DNA of 64,000 nt from Amycolatopsis sp. A133 (GTDB taxonomy: Bacteria > Actinomycetota > Actinomycetes > Mycobacteriales > Pseudonocardiaceae): positions 186,001-250,000 of the forward strand of contig NZ_JAVHJU010000015.1 in the NCBI RefSeq assembly GCF_031082405.1, in the 5' to 3' direction. Below the pieces are notes generated by a model. It had not been told where the DNA came from, ran no database searches, and was given only the letters and a program-made list of their open reading frames with translations. Made by a program: the position numbers and the translations under genes. Positions 39,837-48,052 of the stretch are shown here, piece after piece. How positions within the stretch are numbered: the stretch's first letter is position 1; each line of letters starts with the position of its first letter.

Positions 39837-40666
39837 CCGGGGGAGCGGAAGGTGCGGGCCGCGAAGAACGAGCCCGTCACCGCGGCCACCGCGGCGATCA
39901 GCAGCGCCACCGGCAGGGACCAGCCGAGCGGGCGGGCCAAGGCCAGCGCGCGGGTCGCGTCGATCGCGTACGTCAGCGGGTTGACCGCCGAGACCGCGCG
40001 GACCCACGCCGGCATCGTGTCCAGGGGCATGTACGCGCTCGAGGAGAACATCAGCGGGAACATCACCACGAACGACGCCGCCTGCAGCGTCTCCGCCTTG
40101 CGCAGCCACGTCGTGATCGCGACGAACACCCAGCTCAGGCACCACCCGACCACCAGCGTCAACACCAGCGCCAAGCCCAAGCCCGCCACTCCGCCCGCGG
40201 GGCGGAAACCCAGGAAGACCACGCTCGCCAGTGCCGTCACCACCAGCTGGACCCCCAGCCGCGCCGAGTCGGCCAGGGTGCGGGCCACCAGGACCGAAAA
40301 CAGCGAGATCGGCAGGCACCGCAGCCGTCCGGTGAAGCCGCCGTAGATCTCCGCCAGCAGGCCCGCTCCCGAGCTCATCGCCGTCGTCATGGCGATGTTG
40401 ACCAGCGTGGCCGGCACCAGGAAGTTCACGTAACCCTGGTACGCCGCGACACCCGGCAGCGCGCCGACGCCGCTGAAGACCTGGCTGAACAGCAACAGCA
40501 GCACCACCGGCTGCAGCAGCCCGAAGAAGACCAGGCGGCGGTCGCCGAAGCCCGTGCGCAGCGAACGCGCCGTCAGCACGCGGACCTGCGTCCAGAACCC
40601 GGCTTCCGGCCAGACCGCGGGGTCCCCGAGCGCGGCGACGGCCGCCCGGTGCCGGGACTGCGTCAT
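39833..40666 (-). CDS. ABC-2 type transporter permease (DrrB-like)
   Basis: The 277-residue protein has six membrane segments (LVFFGLLQPVVLLLLFSQVF, FLVPATLVNIAMTTAM, LVVTALASVVFLGF, LVLTLVVGWCLSWVFVAI, SFVVMFPLMFSSSAYMP, LPVALLIAAVAAVTGSFF). The LMFSSSAYMPLDTMPAWVRAVSAVNPLTY loop is diagnostic of DrrB-type drug and glycolipid exporters. It overlaps the ATPase gene by 4 bases. Its position next to the synthase cluster suggests export of the product. Confidence 0.9.
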   Translation of the reverse strand: MTQSRHRAAVAALGDPAVWPEAGFWTQVRVLTARSLRTGFGDRRLVFFGLLQPVVLLLLFSQVFSGVGALPGVAAYQGYVNFLVPATLVNIAMTTAMSSGAGLLAEIYGGFTGRLRCLPISLFSVLVARTLADSARLGVQLVVTALASVVFLGFRPAGGVAGLGLALVLTLVVGWCLSWVFVAITTWLRKAETLQAASFVVMFPLMFSSSAYMPLDTMPAWVRAVSAVNPLTYAIDATRALALARPLGWSLPVALLIAAVAAVTGSFFAARTFRSPG

Positions 40667-41595
40667 GACGCCGCCGTCCGGTGCAGCGAAAGGTAGACGT
40701 CGTCGAGCGTCGGCTCGGTCACCGTCAGGTCCCGCAGCGGTGCGCCCGCCGCGTCGAGCGCGCGCACCACCACCGGGATGTCGCCCGGGCCGGACAACGG
40801 CACGGTCAGCACCAGCCCGGCGCGACCGGCCGTGATGCCGAGGCGCGACAAGGCGTCCACCGCGCGCCGCAGCGCCAGCTCGGTGCCGAACGTGCAGGTC
40901 GCGGTGCGGGTGCCGAGCCGGGCCTTCAGCTGCGCCGGCGTTCCCGACACGGTGATGTGCCCGAAGCCGAGGACGACGACGTGGTCGGCCAGCCGGTCCG
41001 CCTCCTCCAGGTACTGGGTGGTGAGCACGACGGTGGTGCCGCGCGCCGCGAGCCCCTCGACGATCGTCCACAGCCCGGACCGGCTCACCGGGTCGAGGCC
41101 GGTGGTCGGCTCGTCGAGGAAGAGCACCTGCGGGGCGCCGACGAGGCCCGCGGCCAGGTCCAGCCGTCGCCGCATCCCGCCGGAGTACGTCCCGGCCGGG
41201 CGGTCGGCCGCGTCCTCCAGCCCGAAGGCCGCGATCAGTTCGGTGGCGCGCGCGAGCGCTTGCCGTGGTTTCGCGCCCAGCAACCGGGCGATCAGCACGA
41301 GGTTCCCGCGGCCGGACAGAGCGTCGTCGACCGCGGCGAACTGCCCGGTGACCCCGATCCGCCGCCGGACCGCGCGGCCGCGCTGCACGACGTCGTACCC
41401 GCAGACCCGGGCGGTGCCCGCGCTCGGCCGGACCCGCGTGCTGAGGATGTCGATCAGCGTCGTCTTCCCGGCGCCGTTGTGGCCGAGGACCGCCAGCACC
41501 GCGCCGCGGGCGGCGGTGAGGCTGATCCCGGCGAGCGCGGTGACTTCGCCGTACTGTTTCGCGAGGTCCGTCACGGCGATGACCGGCTGGGACAT
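40663..41595 (-). CDS. ABC transporter ATP-binding protein (DrrA-like)
   Basis: A 310-residue ATPase with Walker A GHNGAGKTT, signature TYSGGMRRR, Walker B VLFLDEPTTGLDP and the DrrA-type C-terminal domain (EPTLDDVYLSLH). The ATG has AAAGGAG upstream. With the permease it forms a DrrAB-like exporter of the daunorubicin-resistance/ABCA type, which moves hydrophobic natural products and glycolipids across the cytoplasmic membrane. Confidence 0.92.
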   Translation of the reverse strand: MSQPVIAVTDLAKQYGEVTALAGISLTAARGAVLAVLGHNGAGKTTLIDILSTRVRPSAGTARVCGYDVVQRGRAVRRRIGVTGQFAAVDDALSGRGNLVLIARLLGAKPRQALARATELIAAFGLEDAADRPAGTYSGGMRRRLDLAAGLVGAPQVLFLDEPTTGLDPVSRSGLWTIVEGLAARGTTVVLTTQYLEEADRLADHVVVLGFGHITVSGTPAQLKARLGTRTATCTFGTELALRRAVDALSRLGITAGRAGLVLTVPLSGPGDIPVVVRALDAAGAPLRDLTVTEPTLDDVYLSLHRTAAS

Positions 41596-41705
41596 GGCCG
41601 CTCCTTTCCTGGCCCGGGAAAAGGTATCGGGATCGGGGCGGGCCGGGCAAGAAGATCGCCGCCATTCGCCGTGCGGGTGACAGTTTTCGCGGAATCGGGT
41701 CGCAC

Positions 41706-41718
41706 GTGCGTGACAAGG
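41706..41718 (+). promoter_or_regulatory. GTGACAA motif, site 1
   Basis: GTGCGTGACAAGG lies about 140 bases before the first secreted-protein gene, in the region divergent from the ABC ATPase. It is one of five related sites in the window. Confidence 0.4.
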
Positions 41719-41756
41719 CCTGACCTGCGTGACCCTTCCGGCTCGGGTCGATCCTC

Positions 41757-41770
41757 TGCGCGTGACAAAG
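41757..41770 (+). promoter_or_regulatory. GTGACAA motif, site 2
   Basis: TGCGCGTGACAAAG lies 78 bases before the start at 41848 and is followed by GAATCGGTAGC, a sequence related to GAATCGTCAGTAGC found before the second secreted-protein gene. The motif could be a -35-like promoter element or an activator site. Confidence 0.45.
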
Positions 41771-41847
41771 AATCGGTAGCCGCTTGTTCGGCCGGAAACG
41801 CGGAGGTAGCTTTGCCGAAATTCCCCCATTTCCCGAGGTGACGACAC

Positions 41848-43410
41848 GTGAAGTTTTCGTGGAAGTCGAGAAAGCCCGCCTACGGCATGGCCGCCGTGAC
41901 CGCCGCGGCTGTCGCGGCGACCGTCGCGCTCGTCGGGGCGGGCCCGACCCAGGCCGCGCCGGTGAGCCTGACGCTCGACTACAACTGCCCGTTCCCGCTG
42001 ATCGGCGACCAGGTGCTGTCGGTGAAGATCGACACCAACCTGCCCGACAACGCCGTCGCGGGCGCCGCGTCGACGCCGATCACCTTCGACGTCGACGTCA
42101 CCGTGCCGGAGACCGCCACCGAGGGCCTCGCCCTGGTCGGCGCCACCTCGCTGGACGGTTCGGCGAAGGCCGCGGCCGTGCTCAAGTACCCGGTCGCCAA
42201 GACGCTGAACCTGAACCTGCCGCTGACCATCGCGTCGACGCCGGTGCCGCCTTCGGGCGCGTTCCACGTCAAGAGCAGCGGCAAGGCGCCGGCGGTCACG
42301 TTCCCCAGCCCGGGCACCGCGTCGGTGACGGTCGGCAACTTCAGCACCACGATGACCCCGCGCACCGCGGACGGCCAGCCGACCGACCTCGGCACGTTCA
42401 CGTCGGACTGCATCGCCGTCCCTGGCCAGAACCAGCAGCTCGGCACGTTCGAAGTCAAGCCGGCGGGCGGCACCACCACCCCGACGACGCCCACCACCCC
42501 GACCACCCCGACCACGCCGACCACGGAGCCGACGACCCCGACGACCGAGCCGACCACTCCGACGACGGAGCCGACGACTCCCACCACGGAGCCGACGACC
42601 CCGACGACGGAGCCCACGACTCCGACGACCGAGCCGACCACTCCGACGACGGAGCCGACGACTCCCACGACGGAACCCACGACCCCGACGACCGAGCCGA
42701 CAACTCCGACGACGGAGCCCACGACCCCCACCACTGAGCCGACGACGCCGACCACGGAGCCGACGACCCCGACGACGGAGCCGACGACTCCCACGACGGA
42801 ACCGACCACCCCGACGACGGAGCCGACGACTCCGACGACCGAGCCCACGACCCCGACGACCGAGCCGACGACCCCGACCACCACAACGACGACCCCGCCG
42901 AACGGTGTCGAGGTCAAGTACGGCGTGCGGGGCAAGTCGGTCCTCAAGCAGCTGCACGCCACGCTGCCCCTCGGCCCGGGCAGCCTGGACGCGAAGCTCG
43001 ACGCCGCGTCCGGCAAGTTCGGCGCCCAGCTCAAGCTGCCGAAGTCGCAGGTGGACTTCCGCGTCTTCGGTTTCCTCCCGGCGTCGGCGACGGTCAAGCT
43101 CGACCAGGTCGGCACCATCGCCGGCACGCTCAACGCCGGTGTGGTCAAGGCGAACGCCCAGGTCGACATCCACCTGACCAGCGTCCGGGTGTTCGGCTTC
43201 CCGATCCTCTGCTCGACGTCGTGCCACACCACCAAGCCGGCCGACGTCCCGCTCGTGTCGGCGCCCGGCTTCGACCCGCTCAAGGGCGGGAAGCTGACCG
43301 CGACCTACACCATCCCGCGGTTCACCGGCTGCGGTTTCCTCACCGGCCTGATCAGCGCCATCACCTCCGGCCCCGGCAACAAGCTCGAGGTGACCCTCAC
43401 GAAGAAGTGA
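41848..43410 (+). CDS. Secreted protein with two beta domains and a Thr-Pro-Glu repeat linker
   Basis: A 520-residue protein. Residues 1-36 are a signal peptide (KSRKP, then AAVTAAAVAATVALVGAG, cleavage near TQAAP). Residues 37-205 are a first domain starting SLTLDYNCPFPLIGDQ, of the type seen in actinobacterial Mce-linked secreted proteins. Residues about 210-350 are about 17 tandem copies of a seven-residue unit (TTPTTEP), probably an extended, possibly glycosylated spacer. A second domain (VEVKYGVRGKSVLKQL ... FTGCGFLTGLISAITSGPG) carries paired Cys. GTG is the start. It precedes the mce operon and may work in its cell-envelope complex. Confidence 0.88.
   Translation: MKFSWKSRKPAYGMAAVTAAAVAATVALVGAGPTQAAPVSLTLDYNCPFPLIGDQVLSVKIDTNLPDNAVAGAASTPITFDVDVTVPETATEGLALVGATSLDGSAKAAAVLKYPVAKTLNLNLPLTIASTPVPPSGAFHVKSSGKAPAVTFPSPGTASVTVGNFSTTMTPRTADGQPTDLGTFTSDCIAVPGQNQQLGTFEVKPAGGTTTPTTPTTPTTPTTPTTEPTTPTTEPTTPTTEPTTPTTEPTTPTTEPTTPTTEPTTPTTEPTTPTTEPTTPTTEPTTPTTEPTTPTTEPTTPTTEPTTPTTEPTTPTTEPTTPTTEPTTPTTEPTTPTTEPTTPTTTTTTPPNGVEVKYGVRGKSVLKQLHATLPLGPGSLDAKLDAASGKFGAQLKLPKSQVDFRVFGFLPASATVKLDQVGTIAGTLNAGVVKANAQVDIHLTSVRVFGFPILCSTSCHTTKPADVPLVSAPGFDPLKGGKLTATYTIPRFTGCGFLTGLISAITSGPGNKLEVTLTKK
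42478..42890 (+). repeat. Tandem 21-base coding repeat (Thr-Pro-Glu linker)
   Basis: About 17 units of a degenerate 21-base repeat encode TTPTTEP. Third-position changes (ACC, ACG, ACT, ACA for Thr) show that the protein sequence, not the DNA, is conserved. Copy number may vary between strains by replication slippage. Confidence 0.9.
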
Positions 43411-43433
43411 ACCACGGGGGCGGGAAACGCAGA

Positions 43434-43446
43434 TGCGCGTGACAAG
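43434..43446 (+). promoter_or_regulatory. GTGACAA motif, site 3
   Basis: TGCGCGTGACAAG lies 77 bases before the start at 43511, the same distance as site 2 from its gene. A possible promoter follows: TTGTCC (43460-43465), an 18-base spacer and TAGCTT (43484-43489). Confidence 0.45.
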
Positions 43447-43510
43447 AATGCGAAAACCCTTGTCCCGCAACGAGAATCGTCAGTAGCTTCGGAAAGGTGA
43501 GGAAATCCGG

Positions 43511-44239
43511 ATGTCAGTGCTGACCCGATTCTCGCTCCCGCTCGTGCTGGTGCTGACCGCGTTCTCGCTGGGTGCGGCGGAAGCCGCGCCCAGCGAGACG
43601 ACAGCGCAGCCCCAGGCCGCGGCCACCCAGATCCCGTTCGGGTTCACCCTGGGGGACGCGCAGCAGCCGATCACCAGCCACGTGGCCAAGCTCGGGTCCG
43701 ACATCGTCTTCCCGCCGGGCACCTTCGACGGCTTCCTCGGCGGCCTGACCAGCACCGTGCCGATCACCGGGCAGCTGAAGATCCCGCCTGCCGACGGCTA
43801 CTTCGTCGCCTTCCGCTTCATGGCCACCACCGGCCGGGTCGAGATCATCCCGGACGGCGACGCCACGGGAACGGCCACCGTGCACACCGGAAAAGACAAG
43901 GACTGCAAGGCCACGCAGACGAACATCTGCGCCGACACGGACGTGACGGCGAAGGTGTTCATCAAGCTTTCGGACGTCAAAGTCGACGGCAGGACCCTCG
44001 ATGTCGGGCCGGACTGCCGGACCGCCCAGCCCGCGGTGGTCACCATCAAGGCGCTGGTCCCCATTTCGCTCCCGGCTCCGCCGGTGAAGGTGAGCAGCAC
44101 GTTCAGCACACCCCCGTTCGCCGGGTGCGTCGGGCACGAGGACGTGAGCCGGTTGCTGACCGGCCTGGTTTCCGGGCCGGGCAACACGTTCGTCGCCAAC
44201 CTCACCTTGCGGTGCTTCAGCACGGGGTGCAAAGCATGA
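43511..44239 (+). CDS. Secreted protein upstream of the mce operon
   Basis: A 242-residue protein with signal peptide MSVLTRFSLPLVLVLTAFSL and cleavage near AEAAP. The mature part is beta-rich with Cys in DKDCKATQTNICADTD, PDCRTAQ, FAGCVGHED and LRCFSTGC, probably disulfides. GHEDVSRLLTGLVSGPGNTF resembles GCGFLTGLISAITSGPGN near the end of the preceding secreted protein, so the two share a C-terminal motif. It overlaps yrbEA by 4 bases and is therefore part of the mce operon. Confidence 0.85.
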   Translation: MSVLTRFSLPLVLVLTAFSLGAAEAAPSETTAQPQAAATQIPFGFTLGDAQQPITSHVAKLGSDIVFPPGTFDGFLGGLTSTVPITGQLKIPPADGYFVAFRFMATTGRVEIIPDGDATGTATVHTGKDKDCKATQTNICADTDVTAKVFIKLSDVKVDGRTLDVGPDCRTAQPAVVTIKALVPISLPAPPVKVSSTFSTPPFAGCVGHEDVSRLLTGLVSGPGNTFVANLTLRCFSTGCKA

Positions 44240-45030
44240 CGACTTTGCTCAGCGAAGCCCCGCGGAAAGCGGCGAACGGCCTGCGCGAGTTCGGCCGGAT
44301 GTGCGCGATGGGCCTCGACGTCCTCCTCGCGATGCTCCGCCGTCCGTACCAGGTGCGGGAGTTCGTCCAGCAGTTCTGGTTCATCGCCAGCGTGTCCATC
44401 ATGCCGGCGATCCTCGTCTCGATCCCGTTCGGTGCGGTCATCTCGCTGCAGCTCGGGTCGCTCACCAGCCAGATCGGTGCCCAGCAGTTCAACGGCGCGG
44501 CGAGCGTGCTGGCCGTCGTGCAGCAGGCGAGCCCGATCGTGACGACGCTGATCATCGCCGGCGCGGGCGGCAGCGCCATCTGCGCCGACCTCGGCGCGCG
44601 CAGCATCCGCGAGGAGATCGCCGCGATGGAGGTGCTCGGCGTTTCGCCGATCCACCGGCTGGTCGTGCCGCGCGTGCAGGCCGCCGTCGGCGTGTCCGTG
44701 CTGCTGAACGGCTTGGTCAGCGTGGTCGGCGTGCTCGGCGGCTACTTCTTCAACGTCATCGTCCAGGGCGGCACGCCCGGCGCCTACCTGGCCAGCTTCA
44801 ACGCCCTGGCGCAGCTGCCCGACCTCGTCGTCAGCTCGATCAAAGCCGTCATCTTCGGTTACCTCGCCGGAGTCGTCGCGGCCTACCGCGGCTTGAACCC
44901 GAAGGGCGGCCCCAAGGGCGTCGGCGACGTCGTCAACCAGTCGGTCGTCATCACGTTCCTGCTGCTGTTCTTCGTCAACACCGTGCTCACCGCGCTGTAC
45001 CTGCAGCTCGTCCCGGCGAAGGGAACCTGA
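44236..45030 (+). CDS. yrbEA: YrbE/MlaE-family permease, first of two (YrbEA)
   Basis: The 264-residue MlaE-type permease has an N-terminal amphipathic helix and about five membrane segments (ASVSIMPAILVSIPFGAVISL, SVLLNGLVSVVGVLGGYFFN, VVITFLLLFFVNTVLTALYL). IREEIAAMEVLGVSP is the conserved EExDAMEVLG coupling loop of this family. With YrbEB it forms the membrane part of an Mce lipid or sterol importer powered by an MceG-type ATPase, which is not encoded in this window. The ATG overlaps the upstream secreted-protein stop. Confidence 0.93.
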   Translation: MTTLLSEAPRKAANGLREFGRMCAMGLDVLLAMLRRPYQVREFVQQFWFIASVSIMPAILVSIPFGAVISLQLGSLTSQIGAQQFNGAASVLAVVQQASPIVTTLIIAGAGGSAICADLGARSIREEIAAMEVLGVSPIHRLVVPRVQAAVGVSVLLNGLVSVVGVLGGYFFNVIVQGGTPGAYLASFNALAQLPDLVVSSIKAVIFGYLAGVVAAYRGLNPKGGPKGVGDVVNQSVVITFLLLFFVNTVLTALYLQLVPAKGT

Positions 45031-45846
45031 GTGGCCATCCTCGGCAAACCCGGCGACCGGCTGTTCGACCTCGGCGACCAGCTGCTGTTCTACGTCCGCG
45101 CGCTCGCGGCCGTCCCGCTCGCGGTGACCCGCTACTTCCGCGAGGTGGTGCGGCTGCTGGCCGAAGTGACGTTCGGCAGCGGTGCCCTCGCGGTGATCGG
45201 CGGCACGATCGGCGTGATGGTCGGGCTGTGCGTGTTCACCGGCGTCACCGTGGGCCTGCAGGGCTTCAGCGCGCTGAACCAGATCAACATCTCGGCGATG
45301 ACCGGCTTCCTGACCGCGTACTTCAACACCCGGGAGATCGCGCCGCTGGTTGCCGGGCTCGCGCTCTCGTCCACGGTGGGCAGCGGGTTCACCGCCCAGC
45401 TCGGCGCGATGCGGATCTCCGAAGAGATCGACGCCCTCGAAGTGATGGCCGTGCGGAGCATGCCGTACCTGGTCACCACGCGGATCGTCGCCGGGTTCAT
45501 CGCCATCGTCCCGCTGTACGTCATCGGGTTGCTGATCTCCTACCTCGGCTCCCGGCTCACCACGGTCGTCTTCTTCGGACAGTCCGGTGGCACCTACGAC
45601 CACTACTTCACGCTGTTCCTGCCGCCCGGCGACGTGCTGTGGTCGTTCGGCAAGGTGCTCGTCTTCAGCGTCGGCGTCATCCTCACGCACTGCTTCTACG
45701 GCTACCGCGCTGCCGGCGGCCCGGCCGGCGTCGGCGTGGCGGTCGGCCGGGCCGTGCGGACGTCGATCGTGCTGATCAGCGTGCTCGACCTGTTCCTGTC
45801 GCTGGCCATCTGGGGCGCGACGACCACGGTCAAGGTGTCCGGATGA
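45031..45846 (+). CDS. yrbEB: YrbE/MlaE-family permease, second of two (YrbEB)
   Basis: A 271-residue MlaE-type permease with the coupling loop ISEEIDALEVMAVRSMPYLV and membrane segments such as GALAVIGGTIGVMVGLCVF and IVPLYVIGLLISYLGS. The GTG start directly follows the YrbEA stop. It pairs with YrbEA in the inner-membrane channel of the Mce system. The 4-base overlap with mceA keeps the operon coupled. Confidence 0.93.
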   Translation: MAILGKPGDRLFDLGDQLLFYVRALAAVPLAVTRYFREVVRLLAEVTFGSGALAVIGGTIGVMVGLCVFTGVTVGLQGFSALNQINISAMTGFLTAYFNTREIAPLVAGLALSSTVGSGFTAQLGAMRISEEIDALEVMAVRSMPYLVTTRIVAGFIAIVPLYVIGLLISYLGSRLTTVVFFGQSGGTYDHYFTLFLPPGDVLWSFGKVLVFSVGVILTHCFYGYRAAGGPAGVGVAVGRAVRTSIVLISVLDLFLSLAIWGATTTVKVSG

Positions 45847-47039
45847 GCCGGTTCCGCACGCAGCTGGCCGGGGTCGCCTTCCTCGGCGTGCTGATCCTGC
45901 TCGGCTGGCTCGCGGTGGCCATCTACGACAAGGACTTCGACGACTCCGAACTGGTGACGCTGCGGGCCGACCGCGTCGGCAACCAGCTCGCGCCGACCGC
46001 CGAGGTCAAGGTCAAGGGCGTCCCGTTCGGCGAGGTCAGGGCGGTGCGCAGCACGCGCACGGGCGCCGAGATCGACCTGGCCCTCGACCCGGCGAAGATC
46101 GGGCGGCTGCCCCGCAACGTCTCCGCGCGGCTGCTGCCGAAGACGGTGTTCGGTGAGCGGTACGTCAACCTCGTGCTCCCGGTCAGTCCACAAGGGACGC
46201 TGCAGCGGGGGGACGTGATCGCGCAGGACCACTCCACCAACGCGATCGAGCTGGAACGCGTCCTCGGCGACCTGCTGCCGCTGCTGCGCGCGGTCCAGCC
46301 GCAGAAGCTGAACAGCTCGCTGGGCGCGATCTCCCAGGCCCTCGACCACCGCGGGAAGCCACTCGGCGAAAGCATCGTCCAGCTGAAGGACCTCCTCGCG
46401 CAGCTGAACCCGCTGATGCCGCAGTTCAAGGCCGACGTCACCGGGCTGGCGGACGCGGCCGACGTCTACACCGGCGCCGCGCCGGACATCCTGCAGGCGC
46501 TCACCGATCTGTCGACGACCGCGAAGACCGTGGTGGACACCCGCGCCGACCTCGACAACCTCTACGCGAGCGTCACCAGTGCCACCGGGCACCTGAACGA
46601 GTTCCTGCGCAAGAACAAGGACAACATCATCGGCGTCTCGGCGGCGGGCCGGCCGACGCTGGAGCTGCTGTCGCGGTACTCGCCGGAGTTCCCGTGCCTG
46701 TTCGACGCGGTCAACCGCCTCAAACCGCTGATGGAGAAGGCGCTCGGCAAGGGCACGAACGAGCCGGGCCTGCACGTGACGCTCACCGTGCAGGACCCGC
46801 GCGAGAAGTACGTCCCCGGCCGGGACACCCCGCGGTTCGACGCCACCGGCGGCCCGAAGTGCTACGGCGGCGGTGCGGCGGCTGCGGGGGCGACCGACGG
46901 TGACCTCGGCCCGGCGAACTCGCCCGCCGAACGGCAGCTCGTCGCCGAGATCCTGAAACCGGCGCTGGGTGACGTGCCGGACTGGAGCAGTGTCCTCGTC
47001 GGACCGGCGCTGCGCGGAACGGAGGTGACCGTCCGATGA
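45843..47039 (+). CDS. mceA: Mce-family protein A
   Basis: The 398-residue protein has one N-terminal membrane anchor (AGVAFLGVLILLGWLAVAIY), then an MCE (mammalian cell entry) domain (VTLRADRVGNQLAPTAEVKVKGVPFGEV ... PKTVFGERYVNLVLP), then a long helical region (about 130-300) and a low-complexity C-terminus. The six Mce proteins are thought to assemble as a hexamer or tube that carries lipids or sterols from the envelope to the YrbE permease. The order after yrbEAB fits MceA. Confidence 0.92.
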   Translation: MSRFRTQLAGVAFLGVLILLGWLAVAIYDKDFDDSELVTLRADRVGNQLAPTAEVKVKGVPFGEVRAVRSTRTGAEIDLALDPAKIGRLPRNVSARLLPKTVFGERYVNLVLPVSPQGTLQRGDVIAQDHSTNAIELERVLGDLLPLLRAVQPQKLNSSLGAISQALDHRGKPLGESIVQLKDLLAQLNPLMPQFKADVTGLADAADVYTGAAPDILQALTDLSTTAKTVVDTRADLDNLYASVTSATGHLNEFLRKNKDNIIGVSAAGRPTLELLSRYSPEFPCLFDAVNRLKPLMEKALGKGTNEPGLHVTLTVQDPREKYVPGRDTPRFDATGGPKCYGGGAAAAGATDGDLGPANSPAERQLVAEILKPALGDVPDWSSVLVGPALRGTEVTVR

Positions 47040-48052
47040 GGAGCGTGGTGGGGCCCGCCGTCAAGGGGCTGGTGTTCTTCCTGGTCACCGCGGCCGCGAC
47101 GGCCGTGTTGGCGATCACGATCGCCAACTCCGGCACCGGCGAGACGATCGGCTACACGGCCCGGTTCACCGACGCGACCTCGGTCAACCCCGGTGACGAA
47201 GTCCGGATGGCCGGGGTCCGGATCGGCCAGGTCGACTCGGTGCGGGTGGTCGAACACCGCCTCGCCGACGTCGGGTTTTCCGTCGGCCGCACGCACCGGC
47301 TCACCGCGTCGGCCTCGGTCACCATCCGCTACCGGAACCTGGTCGGGCAGCGGTACCTCTCGGTCGACCCCGGCGCCTCCGACACGGCACCCACGCTGGC
47401 CGAAGGCGCGGACATCCCGCTGGAACGGACCAAGCCGGCGCTCGACCTCACCGCGTTGTTCAACGGCTTCAAGCCGCTCTTCCAGGCCTTGTCGCCGAAC
47501 GACGTCAACCAGCTGTCGTTCGAGATCATCCAGGTGCTGCAGGGAGAGGGGAGCACGATCGACAGCCTGCTGCGGCACACGGCGTCGCTGACTTCGACGC
47601 TGGCCGGGAAGGACGCCCTGATCGGCCAGGTGGTCGGCAACCTCAACACCGTGCTCGACACCCTGAACGCCCAGGGCGACCAGTTCGACACGCTCGTCGA
47701 CACCACCGCCCAGCTGGTCACCGGCCTCGCGGCGGACGCGAAGCCGATCGGCCAGGCCATCGGCGGCCTAGGCGAGCTGACCACCGCGACGGCCGGGCTG
47801 CTCGAACAGGGCCGCCGTCCGCTCAAGGACAGCATCACCGCCCTCGGCGACCTGTCGAAGAACCTGGCCGACAACACCCCGGTGTTCCAGCAGTTCATCA
47901 ACAACCTGCCGAAGAAGCTCGACCGGATCGGCACGCTGTTCTCCTACGGCTCGTGGGCGAACTTCTACCTGTGCGCGGTGGAGACCGACGCCAAACCGGC
48001 GCCCGGCGGCCCGCCGCCCGGCATCCCCGTGACGGCTGCGAGGTGCCGGTGA
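47036..48052 (+). CDS. mceB: Mce-family protein B
   Basis: The 338-residue protein begins with a membrane anchor (GLVFFLVTAAATAVLAITIA), then an MCE domain (TARFTDATSVNPGDEVRMAGVRIGQVDSV ... LVGQRYLSVDPG) and a helical C-terminal region (SLTSTLAGKDALIGQVVGNLNTV), ending with a Cys-containing tail near NFYLCAVE. It overlaps mceA and mceC by 4 bases each. Confidence 0.92.
   Translation: MRSVVGPAVKGLVFFLVTAAATAVLAITIANSGTGETIGYTARFTDATSVNPGDEVRMAGVRIGQVDSVRVVEHRLADVGFSVGRTHRLTASASVTIRYRNLVGQRYLSVDPGASDTAPTLAEGADIPLERTKPALDLTALFNGFKPLFQALSPNDVNQLSFEIIQVLQGEGSTIDSLLRHTASLTSTLAGKDALIGQVVGNLNTVLDTLNAQGDQFDTLVDTTAQLVTGLAADAKPIGQAIGGLGELTTATAGLLEQGRRPLKDSITALGDLSKNLADNTPVFQQFINNLPKKLDRIGTLFSYGSWANFYLCAVETDAKPAPGGPPPGIPVTAARCR

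Noticed and set aside
42478..42890. Tandem repeat considered as a CRISPR array
   Set aside because: Units are contiguous 21-base coding repeats with no spacers and encode a regular Thr-Pro-Glu linker.
43798..45690. A 630-codon minus-strand frame across the secreted protein and yrbE genes
   Set aside because: Asp/Glu/His/Arg-rich shadow translation; the plus strand carries clear MlaE permeases.
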